A DNA stretch of 64,000 bases from a virus, in the IMG/VR virus record IMGVR_UViG_3300046559_000446, positions 1 through 64,000 of that record; one strand, written 5' to 3'. The notes beneath the pieces were generated by a model. It ran no database searches, was not told where the DNA came from, and saw nothing but the letters and a program-made list of their open reading frames with translations. Position 1 is the stretch's first letter; every line of letters begins with the position of its first letter. Both the position numbers and the translations under genes were made by a program. Shown one piece after another: positions 1-7,243 of the stretch.

Positions 1-190
1 AGCGCGAGGCCGAATTGGACTGGCTGGCCGACAGCGCGGTGTTGCGGTTGTTCTGGACGGGATCGGCAACAGCGGCGGAATTGGAGCGCGAGTTGGAGAT
101 GCCGGTGCCGACGCCGATGGCGTTCTGCGCGAAGGCGCTGGTCGAAAGGACGCTCGCCACGACGGCGAGGCTGATAACAAGCTTATTCAT
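1..190 (-). CDS. Secreted protein, partial (C-terminus beyond left edge)
   Basis: A minus-strand gene starts with ATG at 190 and runs off the left edge. Its first 21 residues form a clear signal peptide: a lysine, a hydrophobic core (LVISLAVVASVL) and an AFA cleavage site before QNAIG. The visible mature part is rich in Ser and Asn (SNSRSNSAAV, LSASQSNSAS), suggesting a low-complexity exported protein. An AGGAGAA ribosome-binding site lies at about 199-205. It is the last visible gene of the minus-strand operon that begins near 1657. The function is unknown. The mature protein cannot be classified because most of it is missing. Confidence 0.7.
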   Translation of the reverse strand, partial: MNKLVISLAVVASVLSTSAFAQNAIGVGTGISNSRSNSAAVADPVQNNRNTALSASQSNSASR

Positions 191-268
191 GCTGCGTGTT
201 CTCCTGTGGGCGTTTCTGGCATATGTGACCAGATCACGGTTTCGGCGGGTTGTAAAGTAGACTTCAGC

Positions 269-457
269 TTATTTTTGGTCCGGTTTGCTTTTTCCAGTGA
301 AATCGGGCCACTTCCTGAGATCGCGACGTATCCAGCATCGCAAAAAGGCCATGCCTTCGTAGTCGTCTCCAGTTTCCATCACAGCATACTGAATCGCTGC
401 CAACGGATCTGAAAATTTGTCGTCCTGTTCTTTTACGGTGCTTTCCTCATCGCACAA
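269..457 (-). CDS. Small acidic hypothetical protein
   Basis: This 62-residue protein appears to start at TTG (457), with a GAAGGGA ribosome-binding site about 10 nt upstream. It overlaps the end of the preceding minus-strand gene by 25 nt, which implies translational coupling. The sequence is charged (CDEESTVKEQDDKFSDPLAA) with aromatic residues in the middle and a Lys-rich end. I do not recognise the family. It is supported by its place in the operon, the tight overlap and the ribosome-binding site. Confidence 0.55.
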   Translation of the reverse strand: MCDEESTVKEQDDKFSDPLAAIQYAVMETGDDYEGMAFLRCWIRRDLRKWPDFTGKSKPDQK

Positions 458-684
458 TTTGCTTCATCCCTTCTCTTTTTATACGCATCGCGCTTGTCGC
501 GCTGACGCTTCCATGCCGTTTCATCGTTGGCTTTGATGTCCGCCCTGCCGATCACGCCTTTCGGGATTTTCGAATAGGCGAGCATGCGGCAAAATTCGCT
601 GTTCAGTTGGAGGGAGGTCAGTTCGCCCAGGACACCGTTCATGGCGTCGAGCAGGGCTTCGCTCTTATCGGAGCGGGCCTTCAC
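433..684 (-). CDS. Small basic hypothetical protein
   Basis: This 83-residue protein starts at GTG (684), which overlaps the stop codon of the upstream gene by 4 nt (GTGA). The N-terminal half is predicted to be helical (EALLDAMNGVLGELTSLQLN). The C-terminal third is very basic and helical (WKRQRDKRDAYKKRRDEANC), which would suit nucleic-acid or protein binding. I do not recognise a family. It sits between an all-helical protein and a small acidic protein in the same minus-strand operon as the VRR-NUC nuclease. Confidence 0.6.
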   Translation of the reverse strand: MKARSDKSEALLDAMNGVLGELTSLQLNSEFCRMLAYSKIPKGVIGRADIKANDETAWKRQRDKRDAYKKRRDEANCAMRKAP

Positions 685-995
685 GCAGGTTTCCCCATAA
701 CTTTAGCCACGGCTTCAACCAAGACGTCAGTCAAGGCTTTCTCGTGGTCAGCTATGGTTTCGACGAAGAAAGTGACGTTGGCTTCGACGGCGTCAGCCAT
801 GAGCTTCATTGTCACCGCACGGTTTTCTTCAGGCTGGCGCGCAATAAATTCGGACTGGAGGAAGACCAGCGCATTCAGCACCGTTTGTGTGTCGTTTCCG
901 ACGAGGACTTCCGCTATTTTTGCGGCAAGGCCTGCGGCCTGTTCGGCGTCTTCCCTGGCGACGCACGATTCGAGCTTAAATCTTCCGTTTTGCAT
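681..995 (-). CDS. Hypothetical helical protein
   Basis: This 104-residue, Ala-, Val- and Glu-rich protein is predicted to be almost all helical. The chosen start is ATG at 995, preceded by AAGGTG at good spacing; a TTG lies one codon upstream. No catalytic motif is visible and I do not recognise a family. It is the first gene after the 996-1061 gap, which holds a TTGACA-containing minus-strand promoter candidate. It may therefore start a transcript with the two genes below it. Confidence 0.6.
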   Translation of the reverse strand: MQNGRFKLESCVAREDAEQAAGLAAKIAEVLVGNDTQTVLNALVFLQSEFIARQPEENRAVTMKLMADAVEANVTFFVETIADHEKALTDVLVEAVAKVMGKPA

Positions 996-1028
996 CAATC
1001 ACCTTGTGCGGTTCGTTTCGACGTTCAA

Positions 1029-1058
1029 AAGCTACGACAAGCGAATACGGCCTGTCAA
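1029..1058 (-). promoter_or_regulatory. Weak promoter candidate with the 13-bp ACAAGCGAATACG motif
   Basis: On the minus strand, TTGACA (1058-1053) is followed 18 nt later by TAGCTT, a poor -10 box. The spacer contains one copy of the recurring 13-bp motif ACAANCGAAYACG, in plus orientation at 1037-1049. The same motif sits in or near other promoters of this window (10.70, 14.20, 23.05 kb). The -35 box and the motif are clear. The -10 box is not, so the promoter call is tentative. Confidence 0.4.
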
Positions 1059-1061
1059 CCA

Positions 1062-1409
1062 TCAATCGAGCTTAAATTCCGAAATAAACGCTTTCACCTC
1101 GTCAGGGGTGCGGGCAAGCCTGTATATGCCGCCGTTGGCTTCCCAGAAGGTCTGGAAGCCTTTTTGGTTATCGGACTGACGGCCAGTTTTGGGGATTTTC
1201 AATTCGAGGGCGAGCGGCCTGCAGCGCGAAAGCACGATAATGTCGGCCACGCCAGACCGCACACCCATCTGTTTAAGACGGGCGGCGGTGATCTTATCGC
1301 GTTTGCCGCCATTTGGCACATGAAACCAGACCGTGTTGCGGCAGGCTTCGCTGAACAACAGGGCTGCATGCATCTGGAAGGAATCTTCGTCGTAGCCCCT
1401 CAACGTCAA
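1062..1409 (-). CDS. VRR-NUC domain nuclease
   Basis: This 115-residue protein is essentially one VRR-NUC domain of the PD-(D/E)XK nuclease superfamily. Visible signatures are VPNGGKR near the N-terminus, LKQMGVRSGVADIIVL with the catalytic Asp, and ALELK, which supplies the E-x-K pair. A conserved Gln follows in the next helix (RQSDNQKGF), then GGIYRLARTPDEV at the end. Stand-alone VRR-NUC proteins of this size are common in phages and are thought to cut branched or flapped DNA during replication or recombination. The start is TTG at 1409, overlapping the upstream stop by 4 nt (TTGA); TTG at 1403 is an alternative. It belongs to the minus-strand operon facing the helicase. Confidence 0.85.
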   Translation of the reverse strand: MTLRGYDEDSFQMHAALLFSEACRNTVWFHVPNGGKRDKITAARLKQMGVRSGVADIIVLSRCRPLALELKIPKTGRQSDNQKGFQTFWEANGGIYRLARTPDEVKAFISEFKLD

Positions 1410-1657
1410 CCTCGTTTCGCAAGAAACTCATCGACCGCCGTCTGGATGACGTGCGACACGCTCTCGAAACCAGGTTCGTTGCGCCAGATTAAGTGTAGCT
1501 TGTCTCTCGCTCGCGGGTCAAGTCGGACCGTGACTACGACTTTCGCCGGCGACTGCGGCGTGAACACGGGGACAGGCTTTTCCTTCTTCAGCTTTTTCGT
1601 CGGCACAAAGCGAGGCATTTTCATGGTTTTCATTTTTGGCTGATCCTTGGCTTGCAT
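1406..1657 (-). CDS. Small basic protein with RHH-like C-terminus
   Basis: This 83-residue protein has a Lys- and Pro-rich N-terminal half (MPRFVPTKKLKKEKPVPVF). The C-terminal half is VVVTVRLDPRARDKLHLI followed by two helices ending in AVDEFLAKRG. The strand-helix-helix pattern resembles a ribbon-helix-helix DNA-binding fold, in which the strand inserts into the major groove. It is the first gene of the minus-strand operon, divergent from the helicase gene, so it could regulate the shared intergenic region. The RHH assignment rests on pattern only. Confidence 0.6.
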   Translation of the reverse strand: MQAKDQPKMKTMKMPRFVPTKKLKKEKPVPVFTPQSPAKVVVTVRLDPRARDKLHLIWRNEPGFESVSHVIQTAVDEFLAKRG

Positions 1658-1712
1658 TTCGCGGATTATGGGGGCAACGTATACGTCCCGTCAAGAGATC
1701 ACGAGGATATCT
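1658..1712. promoter_or_regulatory. Divergent intergenic region between nuclease operon and helicase
   Basis: This 55-bp gap separates the minus-strand ATG (1657) from the GTG of the helicase (1713). It must hold start signals for both directions unless they lie inside the genes. It contains the small palindrome ACGTATACGT (1678-1687) and, near its right end, the helicase ribosome-binding site (CGAGGA, 1702-1707). No convincing -35/-10 pair was seen. Confidence 0.4.
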
Positions 1713-3146
1713 GTGACTGATTCGCTCTCCGAACAAATTTTAACCCCCACCCTTCGCCCACACCAAGTAGAAGCTGTTGATGCTCTCGCCTTCTCTCAGG
1801 AAGTAACAGCATACGCCGAAATGTCGGTCGCCTCTGGAAAATCGCTCGTGATGGCGAAACTGGGCGAGCGAGCGATCGTCAACACCCGCGTCCTGATTAT
1901 CGCACACACGGAAGAACTGGTGCAGCAGGACGCCCATGCTTGCCGGTGGATCGGCCAGGATCCGGCCATCTGCAGCGCCGGCTTGAATGAGACGAGGACC
2001 GATGGCCGCCTCACGGTTGGAACGATCGGCACGATCGCGAATCGGCTCGACTGTTTCAAGAACGTCGGCCTGGTCATCATCGACGAGATCCACCGCGCCC
2101 GTATGACGCCCTATAAGGATGGCACGGTATCGGAATATTTGAAGGTGCAGCAGGCGCTGCCGAAAGCCTGGTTTCGCGGGGTCACCGCCACCGGCTGGCG
2201 CGAGGACGGCACCGGATCGCTCGAAAATACGTTCGGTAAGCGGATTTTCGAATACGGGTTCCTGCAAGCCCTTGAAGACGGTTTCGTCAAAATGCTGCGC
2301 GCGGTCGCCGCCGACGCCCCCGACATCGACACCAAAGGCCTGAAGGTCAATTCCCTGGGCGAGTGGGGCGGGCAGGAACTGACCCATCGCGGCGTGGCGT
2401 TGGCGCCGCTTCACGTTGCGAGCCTGGTCAAGGCCATGCGCGAGGAAGAGCGGACCAGGTGCCTGATCTTTGCTTGCGACATCGAACACGCCAATGTGCT
2501 GGAGCGCGAATACAGAAAGCTGGGCATTGATGCGCGGGCCGTCCACACCGGCGTTGGCGGGCGGGTCGAGAATGTCGAAGCCTTCCGCAGGGGCGATTTC
2601 CCCGTCATGATTTCGGTCGCCATGTTTAACACGGGCTTTGATGTTCCCGACGTGGACATGATGGGCTTTTGCCGCCCGATGAAGTCCAGCCTGCTCTATG
2701 CGCAGTCGCTGGGACGCGGCGCTCGCCTGTCCGAATACGCCGACGATTGCGCCGTAGTTGACTTTGGCGGCAATATCGTTCGGCACGGCGCTCTCGATAT
2801 GATCGAGCCGCCGAAACAGCGGGCGCCGAGCGGCAGCGGCCCCAAAGAGGAAAGGGAGAAATTGCCGGCGATGAAGCGGGCCGTCGGCGGCGACCTGCGC
2901 AACGCTGCAAAAGAAGGTGTGCTGCTCTCAAATCAGGGCAAACCGCAGTGGACGAAACCGAACGGCGTTCCGATTTTCTTGCCGCAGCGCGGTTTCTGGA
3001 TCGTCCCGACCAAACTTGGCAAGGCGCGTTGGTTCTCGCGCAGCTATCCGAACGATGTGGCGCACCTTTATTGTGAATATCGAGGAAAATACGGCTGGAC
3101 GGCGCGCGGCGCCGTCGATATTGTGGGCATCCTTCACAAAGCGTGA
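1713..3146 (+). CDS. SF2 DEAD/DEAH-box DNA helicase
   Basis: This 477-residue superfamily 2 helicase probably unwinds DNA during phage replication or recombination. GTG at 1713 was chosen because CGAGGA lies 5-10 nt upstream and the helicase fold begins right after it (LTPTLRPHQVEAVDAL, the Q-motif-like start). Visible motifs are the Walker A variant SVASGKS (Lys about residue 43), motif II DEIH (about 124-127), a TAT motif III region, HTG before motif V, FDVPDVD, and motif VI LYAQSLGRGAR with the arginine finger. Length and motif order fit the phage SNF2/ResIII-like helicases found beside VRR-NUC, DUF2800, DUF2815 and PolA genes. It is the first gene of the plus-strand replication operon. 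Confidence 0.9.
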   Translation: MTDSLSEQILTPTLRPHQVEAVDALAFSQEVTAYAEMSVASGKSLVMAKLGERAIVNTRVLIIAHTEELVQQDAHACRWIGQDPAICSAGLNETRTDGRLTVGTIGTIANRLDCFKNVGLVIIDEIHRARMTPYKDGTVSEYLKVQQALPKAWFRGVTATGWREDGTGSLENTFGKRIFEYGFLQALEDGFVKMLRAVAADAPDIDTKGLKVNSLGEWGGQELTHRGVALAPLHVASLVKAMREEERTRCLIFACDIEHANVLEREYRKLGIDARAVHTGVGGRVENVEAFRRGDFPVMISVAMFNTGFDVPDVDMMGFCRPMKSSLLYAQSLGRGARLSEYADDCAVVDFGGNIVRHGALDMIEPPKQRAPSGSGPKEEREKLPAMKRAVGGDLRNAAKEGVLLSNQGKPQWTKPNGVPIFLPQRGFWIVPTKLGKARWFSRSYPNDVAHLYCEYRGKYGWTARGAVDIVGILHKA

Positions 3147-3175
3147 AAACAACCGAATACGAAAGAGACAGACAA

Positions 3176-3754
3176 ATGGCTAAATTTACGATTTCTGGCA
3201 TTACGAAGCCGGGCGACAGCTTTCTCTTCGAAAGCGACAATCTCAATGAGGTTCTCGACGCCATCGACACCATGCGCGGTTCTGTGACTGCCAGTGAGCA
3301 TGAACAGTTTGCTGCGGCTGGCGCTTTCGAACAGCCCGCGCAGCAGGGCCAGCAGACCTACCAGGCTTCGACCCAGCAGGCCCAGGCTGCTCCTGCCGAG
3401 CCGCCGAAGCGCACCCGGACCCGCAAGGCCGCCGAAGCCCCGGCGCCGGTGCAGCCGCAAGACGCTCCCCAGACCCAGCAGACGGCCAGCCCGTTCGCGA
3501 ACGCCAATACGCCCTTTGCGCCGGCTGATCACACTTCGAACGGCCAGACCGAGCGGGCTGCGGTCACCAAGCTGAAGACGCATCTGGCTGCGCTCGCCGC
3601 CGCGCATGGCGAGGGCCAGGTCTATTCCTGGGCCATCCAGAACGCCTTCAACCTGCCGGTCGATACGACCAAGGACATCTTCCTCAACGAGAAGATCTAC
3701 GGTTTCTCGGACGATCGGCTTGAGGCGGCGTATCGCATGAGCGGTGGCCAGTAA
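3176..3754 (+). CDS. Hypothetical protein with Gln/Ala/Pro-rich linker
   Basis: This 192-residue protein has three parts. A small N-terminal domain (AKFTISGITKPGDSFLFESD) is followed by a long Gln-, Ala- and Pro-rich linker containing a basic patch (PKRTRTRKAAEA). The C-terminal domain (residues about 130-192) is mixed and ends in a short helix. ATG at 3176 was preferred over GTG 3143 because GAAAGAGA lies just upstream. The leader carries the recurring motif ACAACCGAATACG (3149-3161). The linker resembles those of ssDNA-binding or accessory replication proteins, but I recognise no family. Confidence 0.65.
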   Translation: MAKFTISGITKPGDSFLFESDNLNEVLDAIDTMRGSVTASEHEQFAAAGAFEQPAQQGQQTYQASTQQAQAAPAEPPKRTRTRKAAEAPAPVQPQDAPQTQQTASPFANANTPFAPADHTSNGQTERAAVTKLKTHLAALAAAHGEGQVYSWAIQNAFNLPVDTTKDIFLNEKIYGFSDDRLEAAYRMSGGQ

Positions 3755-3762
3755 CCACCGGC

Positions 3763-3800
3763 GCACGAATAGAGGGGGTCCATTCGTGCGGCCCCCTTTT
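3763..3800 (+). terminator. Two interleaved hairpins ending in TTTT
   Basis: Two stems overlap between the genes at 3754 and 3827. Stem 1 pairs GCACGAAT (3763-3770) with ATTCGTGC (3782-3789). Stem 2 pairs AGGGGG (3773-3778) with CCCCCT (3792-3797) and runs into TTTT. The order 5'1-5'2-3'1-3'2 is that of a pseudoknot or of two competing hairpins. Stem 2 alone looks like a weak intrinsic terminator. Confidence 0.5.
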
Positions 3801-3826
3801 CCATTCCCAAAACAACAGGAAACGTC

Positions 3827-4828
3827 ATGTCAGCCCACGCCAATTTTGCGCCCTCGTCCGCCGCCAGGTGGCTCGAATGTCCCTTCAGCGCCGTGATCGG
3901 CGCCACCCTCCCTAATCCCGACAGTGAAGCCTCCCGTGAGGGCACCCGCGTCCACACCCTGATCGAGAAGGCCATCGCCGGTGAGCCGATCCCTGAAGAC
4001 GAAAACGAAGACGTTGCCTACGGCATCGAAATGGTGCTCGATTTTGTCAATCAACTCGGAGGCCTGAAGTCTGTGCTGGCCGAGCAGAAAGTACACCTGT
4101 CGAAAGACGTATGGGGGACCGTCGACATTCTACAGCCCGATCCTTACGTGACGACGCTGCTCGACTATAAAAACGGCGCAATGGACGTCGCCGCCGATCG
4201 AAACATGCAGTTGATGACTTACGCGGCGGCGACGCTTGAAGAGAAGGGGCCTTCGAAGTTTTACCGTTTGGTTATTGTCCAGCCAAATTCCCGCACCGCC
4301 GGCGATCAGCGCGACGTCAAGCAGAGCCTGGTCCCGCTCGCCCTGGTCGAGGAACATCGTGAAAAGGTGCTGGCGGCGGTCGAGCGCGGCATGCATGGCG
4401 AGGGGCCGAAGCCTGGCCGGCATTGCCGCTATTGCTCGGCCTTTGGCAACTGCGAAGCCACCCAGCAGATGTTGCCCTTCATCATGACGGCGGTCCGGAT
4501 GCTGCCGAGCGAGATCCCCAACGCCACCGCCGTTCGCATGCTGACCGTGCTCCGGGGCCTGGAAGACATGCGCAAGGCCCTAGAGAAGGATGTCGTGACC
4601 CGCTTCGCCGCCGGCCAGCAGGTGCCCGGCGCCGAAATGGGCATGACCTCGACCCATCGCAAATGGGGCGACGATCGCATGGCGGTCGAGAAGCTGATTG
4701 CGCTCTATGGCATGAACGGCGTCGATCCGATCAGCCCGGCCCAGGCCGAGAAGATGGGCAGCGCCGGCGTCGAATTGGCGAAGACGCTGGCCTTCAAGCC
4801 CACGGGAAGCCCGAAGCTGATTTATTGA
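3827..4828 (+). CDS. DUF2800-family PD-(D/E)XK nuclease
   Basis: This 333-residue protein matches the DUF2800 family found in phage replication modules. It begins with the typical HANFAPSSAARWLECPFSAV segment and EASREGTRVHTLIEKAI. The PD-(D/E)XK nuclease core is visible as VDILQPD (about residue 99) and LLDYKNGAMDV (about 111-120), with NMQLMTYA after it. A Cys cluster, HCRYCSAFGNC (about 199-209), suggests a bound metal or Fe-S centre, as in Cas4/AddB-like nucleases. It is probably a 5'-3' exonuclease or end-processing enzyme working with the helicase upstream and the ssDNA-binding protein downstream. The ribosome-binding site is ACAGGA. Confidence 0.85.
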   Translation: MSAHANFAPSSAARWLECPFSAVIGATLPNPDSEASREGTRVHTLIEKAIAGEPIPEDENEDVAYGIEMVLDFVNQLGGLKSVLAEQKVHLSKDVWGTVDILQPDPYVTTLLDYKNGAMDVAADRNMQLMTYAAATLEEKGPSKFYRLVIVQPNSRTAGDQRDVKQSLVPLALVEEHREKVLAAVERGMHGEGPKPGRHCRYCSAFGNCEATQQMLPFIMTAVRMLPSEIPNATAVRMLTVLRGLEDMRKALEKDVVTRFAAGQQVPGAEMGMTSTHRKWGDDRMAVEKLIALYGMNGVDPISPAQAEKMGSAGVELAKTLAFKPTGSPKLIY

Positions 4829-4838
4829 GGCGCCTGAA

Positions 4839-5171
4839 ATGAGCAAACATGAAGCTATGGCGAGGGCGGATCGCGGCGCCGACTTGCATTGGAAAGCCTG
4901 CATGCTGGCAAGTGGCGTGATGGTTGCTCGCTCGCTGCCATACTTCACTACCGACGAAGTCGTCGCCTACTGCAAGGAACATCACCCCAACGCAACGACG
5001 CACGAGTTACGCGCAATAGGGCCGGTCATGCAGCGGCTGGCAGGCGACGGGGCATGCGCCAAGACTGAGCACTATCGAGAATCTTCGCATGAACCGTGTA
5101 ACCAACGGCCCAAGTTGGTATGGCAGAGCCTGATTTACGAAACCCCGCCATGGTGCAAGAAAGCTGATTGA
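4839..5171 (+). CDS. Hypothetical protein
   Basis: This 110-residue protein starts 10 nt after the DUF2800 gene with a GAGG ribosome-binding site. The middle (LPYFTTDEVVAYCKEHHP, then THELRAIGPVMQRLAGDG) looks like a small helical, possibly winged-helix domain. The end has several Trp, Cys and His residues. No family is recognised. Its place in the operon supports a replication-associated role only by context. Confidence 0.6.
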   Translation: MSKHEAMARADRGADLHWKACMLASGVMVARSLPYFTTDEVVAYCKEHHPNATTHELRAIGPVMQRLAGDGACAKTEHYRESSHEPCNQRPKLVWQSLIYETPPWCKKAD

Positions 5172-5216
5172 CCTGCTTTTTTGCAAGCCTTCTTTGCGAA
5201 CAAACAAATGGCTTAT

Positions 5217-5229
5217 CGTATTCGTTTGT
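5217..5229 (-). promoter_or_regulatory. Copy of the 13-bp intergenic motif
   Basis: CGTATTCGTTTGT is the reverse complement of ACAAACGAATACG, one of about ten copies of ACAANCGAAYACG in intergenic or gene-start positions of this window. Here it lies in the 112-bp gap before the gene at 5284. No convincing -35/-10 pair was found beside it. Confidence 0.4.
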
Positions 5230-5283
5230 CGCACATTGCCCTGGCGCTCGGCGCACCCATCAAATAGGAAAGAGACATCGACT

Positions 5284-5688
5284 ATGAAAAATCTCGCACA
5301 GTTCGAACTGCCCAAGACGCTTGCGGATCTGGATGCCCGCTGCACCTTGAAAGTGCCGGTGGTGAACCTCAATGATGAGGTCCATGATATCTTTCGCGTG
5401 TTGTGGCACGATGAAAAATTCCGTCTGCTGCTGAACGCCACCACCGACAAGGATTCGATCGAAGGCGCCACCTACGTCGATGACGTGGTCGCTGCGCAGC
5501 AGATCCGCGACTACGCCTTGACTGACGGCAACAACCCTTTCGTCGGCGGCAAGCAGGTTGCGGCGATCGTGCGCTCGCTCAAGGTGGTCATGCGCCGCCA
5601 CGAAATGAGCCGCAAGGACCGCGCCGCGATGCTCGATGGCATGCCGGTTCCCAATGGCGACATCGACAGCGACATCCCCACGGAGTGA
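5284..5688 (+). CDS. Hypothetical protein in replication operon
   Basis: This 134-residue protein starts at ATG 5284, after GGAAAGAG. It has an acidic, helical middle and a basic region near residues 90-115 (AAIVRSLKVVMRRHEMSRKD). The C-terminus is acidic (DIDSDIPTE), like the tails of some replication accessory proteins. I recognise no family. A terminator hairpin follows directly, so it closes the first replication transcript. Confidence 0.6.
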   Translation: MKNLAQFELPKTLADLDARCTLKVPVVNLNDEVHDIFRVLWHDEKFRLLLNATTDKDSIEGATYVDDVVAAQQIRDYALTDGNNPFVGGKQVAAIVRSLKVVMRRHEMSRKDRAAMLDGMPVPNGDIDSDIPTE

Positions 5689-5695
5689 TGGAGCG

Positions 5696-5720
5696 GACCC
5701 CGCTCTAGGGCGGGGTCTTT
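5696..5720 (+). terminator. Intrinsic terminator
   Basis: GACCCCGC (5696-5703) and GCGGGGTC (5710-5717) form an 8-bp perfect stem with a 6-nt loop, followed by TTT. It begins 8 nt after the stop codon at 5688 and 22 nt before the next start at 5742. Confidence 0.7.
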
Positions 5721-5741
5721 CAGCCTGAAGGAAAGCACCCC

Positions 5742-6347
5742 ATGGAAATCACCAACAAAACGCGCGATGCAGTGCGTGAAAAACTGGAGCGTGGCGAAAA
5801 GATCGATCGTTATGAAATCGCCGCCGACATAGGCGTCAGCCCGCGCAACGTCGACAACGCCATTGCGGTTGAGAAAGCCCGGCGGAAAGGACGAGAGGAG
5901 GTCGAGCAATTGAACGCCAGCATGTTGAGCGCATCGTCGCAAGACAGGCTGGAAATCTTCAAAAAGCAGGAACTGTTCAAACTGCAGCTTTCGTTTGAAG
6001 AGGCCGTCAGTGCTAAAGTCAAGCTTAAGGTTGCGGAAGTGCTGGCGAAGCGCGATGCGGAAACGCTGGAGGCGATCGAGCAAGCAAACCAGGTGATCAG
6101 CCATTCGCAGGGCCGCCTGCGGCCTCCCTTTTCCGCGCCTGAATACATGGTCGTGATGCGGGCGCTTCACCCCGACAGCACGACGCATGAAAACAGGATG
6201 GACGCTTTCAAACTGTGCAACAGCAAAAAGTTTTTGCTGCGTGATGAAGGCAAAATCGCCAAGACAATCAACACCCTGCCCAATACGCTGGAAGAACTGG
6301 ACGCCCGCCGCGCCAGCGCGCAGGAAAAACGTCGCAACAGGCGTTGA
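5742..6347 (+). CDS. HTH-containing hypothetical protein
   Basis: This 201-residue, strongly charged protein begins with a likely DNA-binding segment (REKLERGEKIDRYEIAADIG, then SPRNVDNAIAVEKARR). The spacing fits a helix-turn-helix, with GVSPRNVDNAI as recognition helix. The middle is a long Lys/Glu helix, probably a coiled coil. The end, near HPDSTTHENRMDAFKLCN and the following Arg-rich helix, is again basic. Such proteins occur in phage early regions as regulators or origin-binding factors, but no specific family is recognised. It follows a terminator, so it needs its own promoter or read-through. Confidence 0.65.
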   Translation: MEITNKTRDAVREKLERGEKIDRYEIAADIGVSPRNVDNAIAVEKARRKGREEVEQLNASMLSASSQDRLEIFKKQELFKLQLSFEEAVSAKVKLKVAEVLAKRDAETLEAIEQANQVISHSQGRLRPPFSAPEYMVVMRALHPDSTTHENRMDAFKLCNSKKFLLRDEGKIAKTINTLPNTLEELDARRASAQEKRRNRR

Positions 6348-6424
6348 CGACCAAACACGTCCATGCCAATCTGTCTCTGCAATCGCAAAAGTGTTAAACG
6401 TGCAAACTGTGAAAGGGCGCCGAA

Positions 6425-7171
6425 ATGGCCCGTGAACTGCAAAAAATCATCCTCATGAACGCCCAGCTTGTCTACTGCAACCGCCTCTACGAAGCAGAGA
6501 CGGTCGACATGGCCGGCGCCCCCCTCAAAAAGCCGACCTGGTCAACCAGCATGCGGTATCCCAAGACCACCAAGAACTGGTTCGATGAGCCGGCGCTGGT
6601 GAGCCTCCGCAATGCCTGCGGCGTCATCAAGAGCCGCGAAATGGCTCACGTCGGTTTCGAGCGCATCGAGTTCCCCGTCAAAGACGGCGACCTTCCCAAC
6701 AAGAAGAACAAAATTCCGGATTGGGCGAAGGGTCACTGGATCATCCGCGCCAATACGACCATCAAGCGGCCCCTGGTCGAGCAGCGCATCGATGGCGTCG
6801 TCACCACGCTGGAGGCGATCCAGCTTGGCGGGCAGCGCCTCTGGGGCGATGGCGATTACGCCGGCGTGGTGATGTCCGTCGCCAAGCGCCTGACCGACGA
6901 TGTCGGCATCAAGTGCTATCTGAACAGCGTCTGCTTTATGGCGCACGGCGAGCCGCTCGATGTTTCGGGCCAGCCCACCGACTGGAACGTCGCGGAAGCG
7001 CAGGCGGCGGAACAGGGCATCAAGATCAAGACCGACGCCCCCGGCTTCAACGCAGGTGGGTTCCCGCCGGCCAATGGCGCGGCTGGGGGAGCGGCGCCCT
7101 TCGCTCCGTTCAACCCGTCTGGTCCGTCGCCGTTCAGCGGCGCCGGTCCCAAGGCCGCCGATCCCTTCTAA
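6425..7171 (+). CDS. ssDNA-binding protein, DUF2815-like
   Basis: This 248-residue protein resembles the DUF2815 OB-fold ssDNA-binding proteins that accompany DUF2800 and PolA in phage replication modules. It begins IILMNAQLVYCNRLYEAE and contains WSTSMRYPKTTKNW, later PDWAKGHWIIRANT, and WGDGDYAGVVMSVAKR, which are features of that family. The C-terminal 60 residues are a Gly/Ala/Pro-rich linker ending in ADPF. This resembles the short acidic Pro-Phe tips that bacterial SSB proteins use to recruit partners. It probably coats ssDNA during replication. A strong terminator follows. Confidence 0.75.
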   Translation: MARELQKIILMNAQLVYCNRLYEAETVDMAGAPLKKPTWSTSMRYPKTTKNWFDEPALVSLRNACGVIKSREMAHVGFERIEFPVKDGDLPNKKNKIPDWAKGHWIIRANTTIKRPLVEQRIDGVVTTLEAIQLGGQRLWGDGDYAGVVMSVAKRLTDDVGIKCYLNSVCFMAHGEPLDVSGQPTDWNVAEAQAAEQGIKIKTDAPGFNAGGFPPANGAAGGAAPFAPFNPSGPSPFSGAGPKAADPF

Positions 7172-7195
7172 AATCAAAACCCGATCAAAAAGATG

Positions 7196-7218
7196 CCCCA
7201 GCGTTCGCGCTGGGGTTT
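7196..7218 (+). terminator. Intrinsic terminator
   Basis: CCCCAGCG (7196-7203) and CGCTGGGG (7208-7215) form a perfect 8-bp stem with a stable TTCG tetraloop, followed by TTT. It lies 25 nt after the ssDNA-binding protein gene and before the gene at 7244. Confidence 0.8.
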
Positions 7219-7243
7219 CTAACTGCGCCCGGAGCCACCCAAA

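Noticed and set aside
1647-1712. Upstream start of the helicase at 1647
   Set aside because: The extra 22 residues overlap the divergent gene start and lack a ribosome-binding site; GTG 1713 has CGAGGA and begins the fold.
1740-2786. Minus-strand frame of 348 codons
   Set aside because: Antisense to the helicase, whose motifs are unambiguous.
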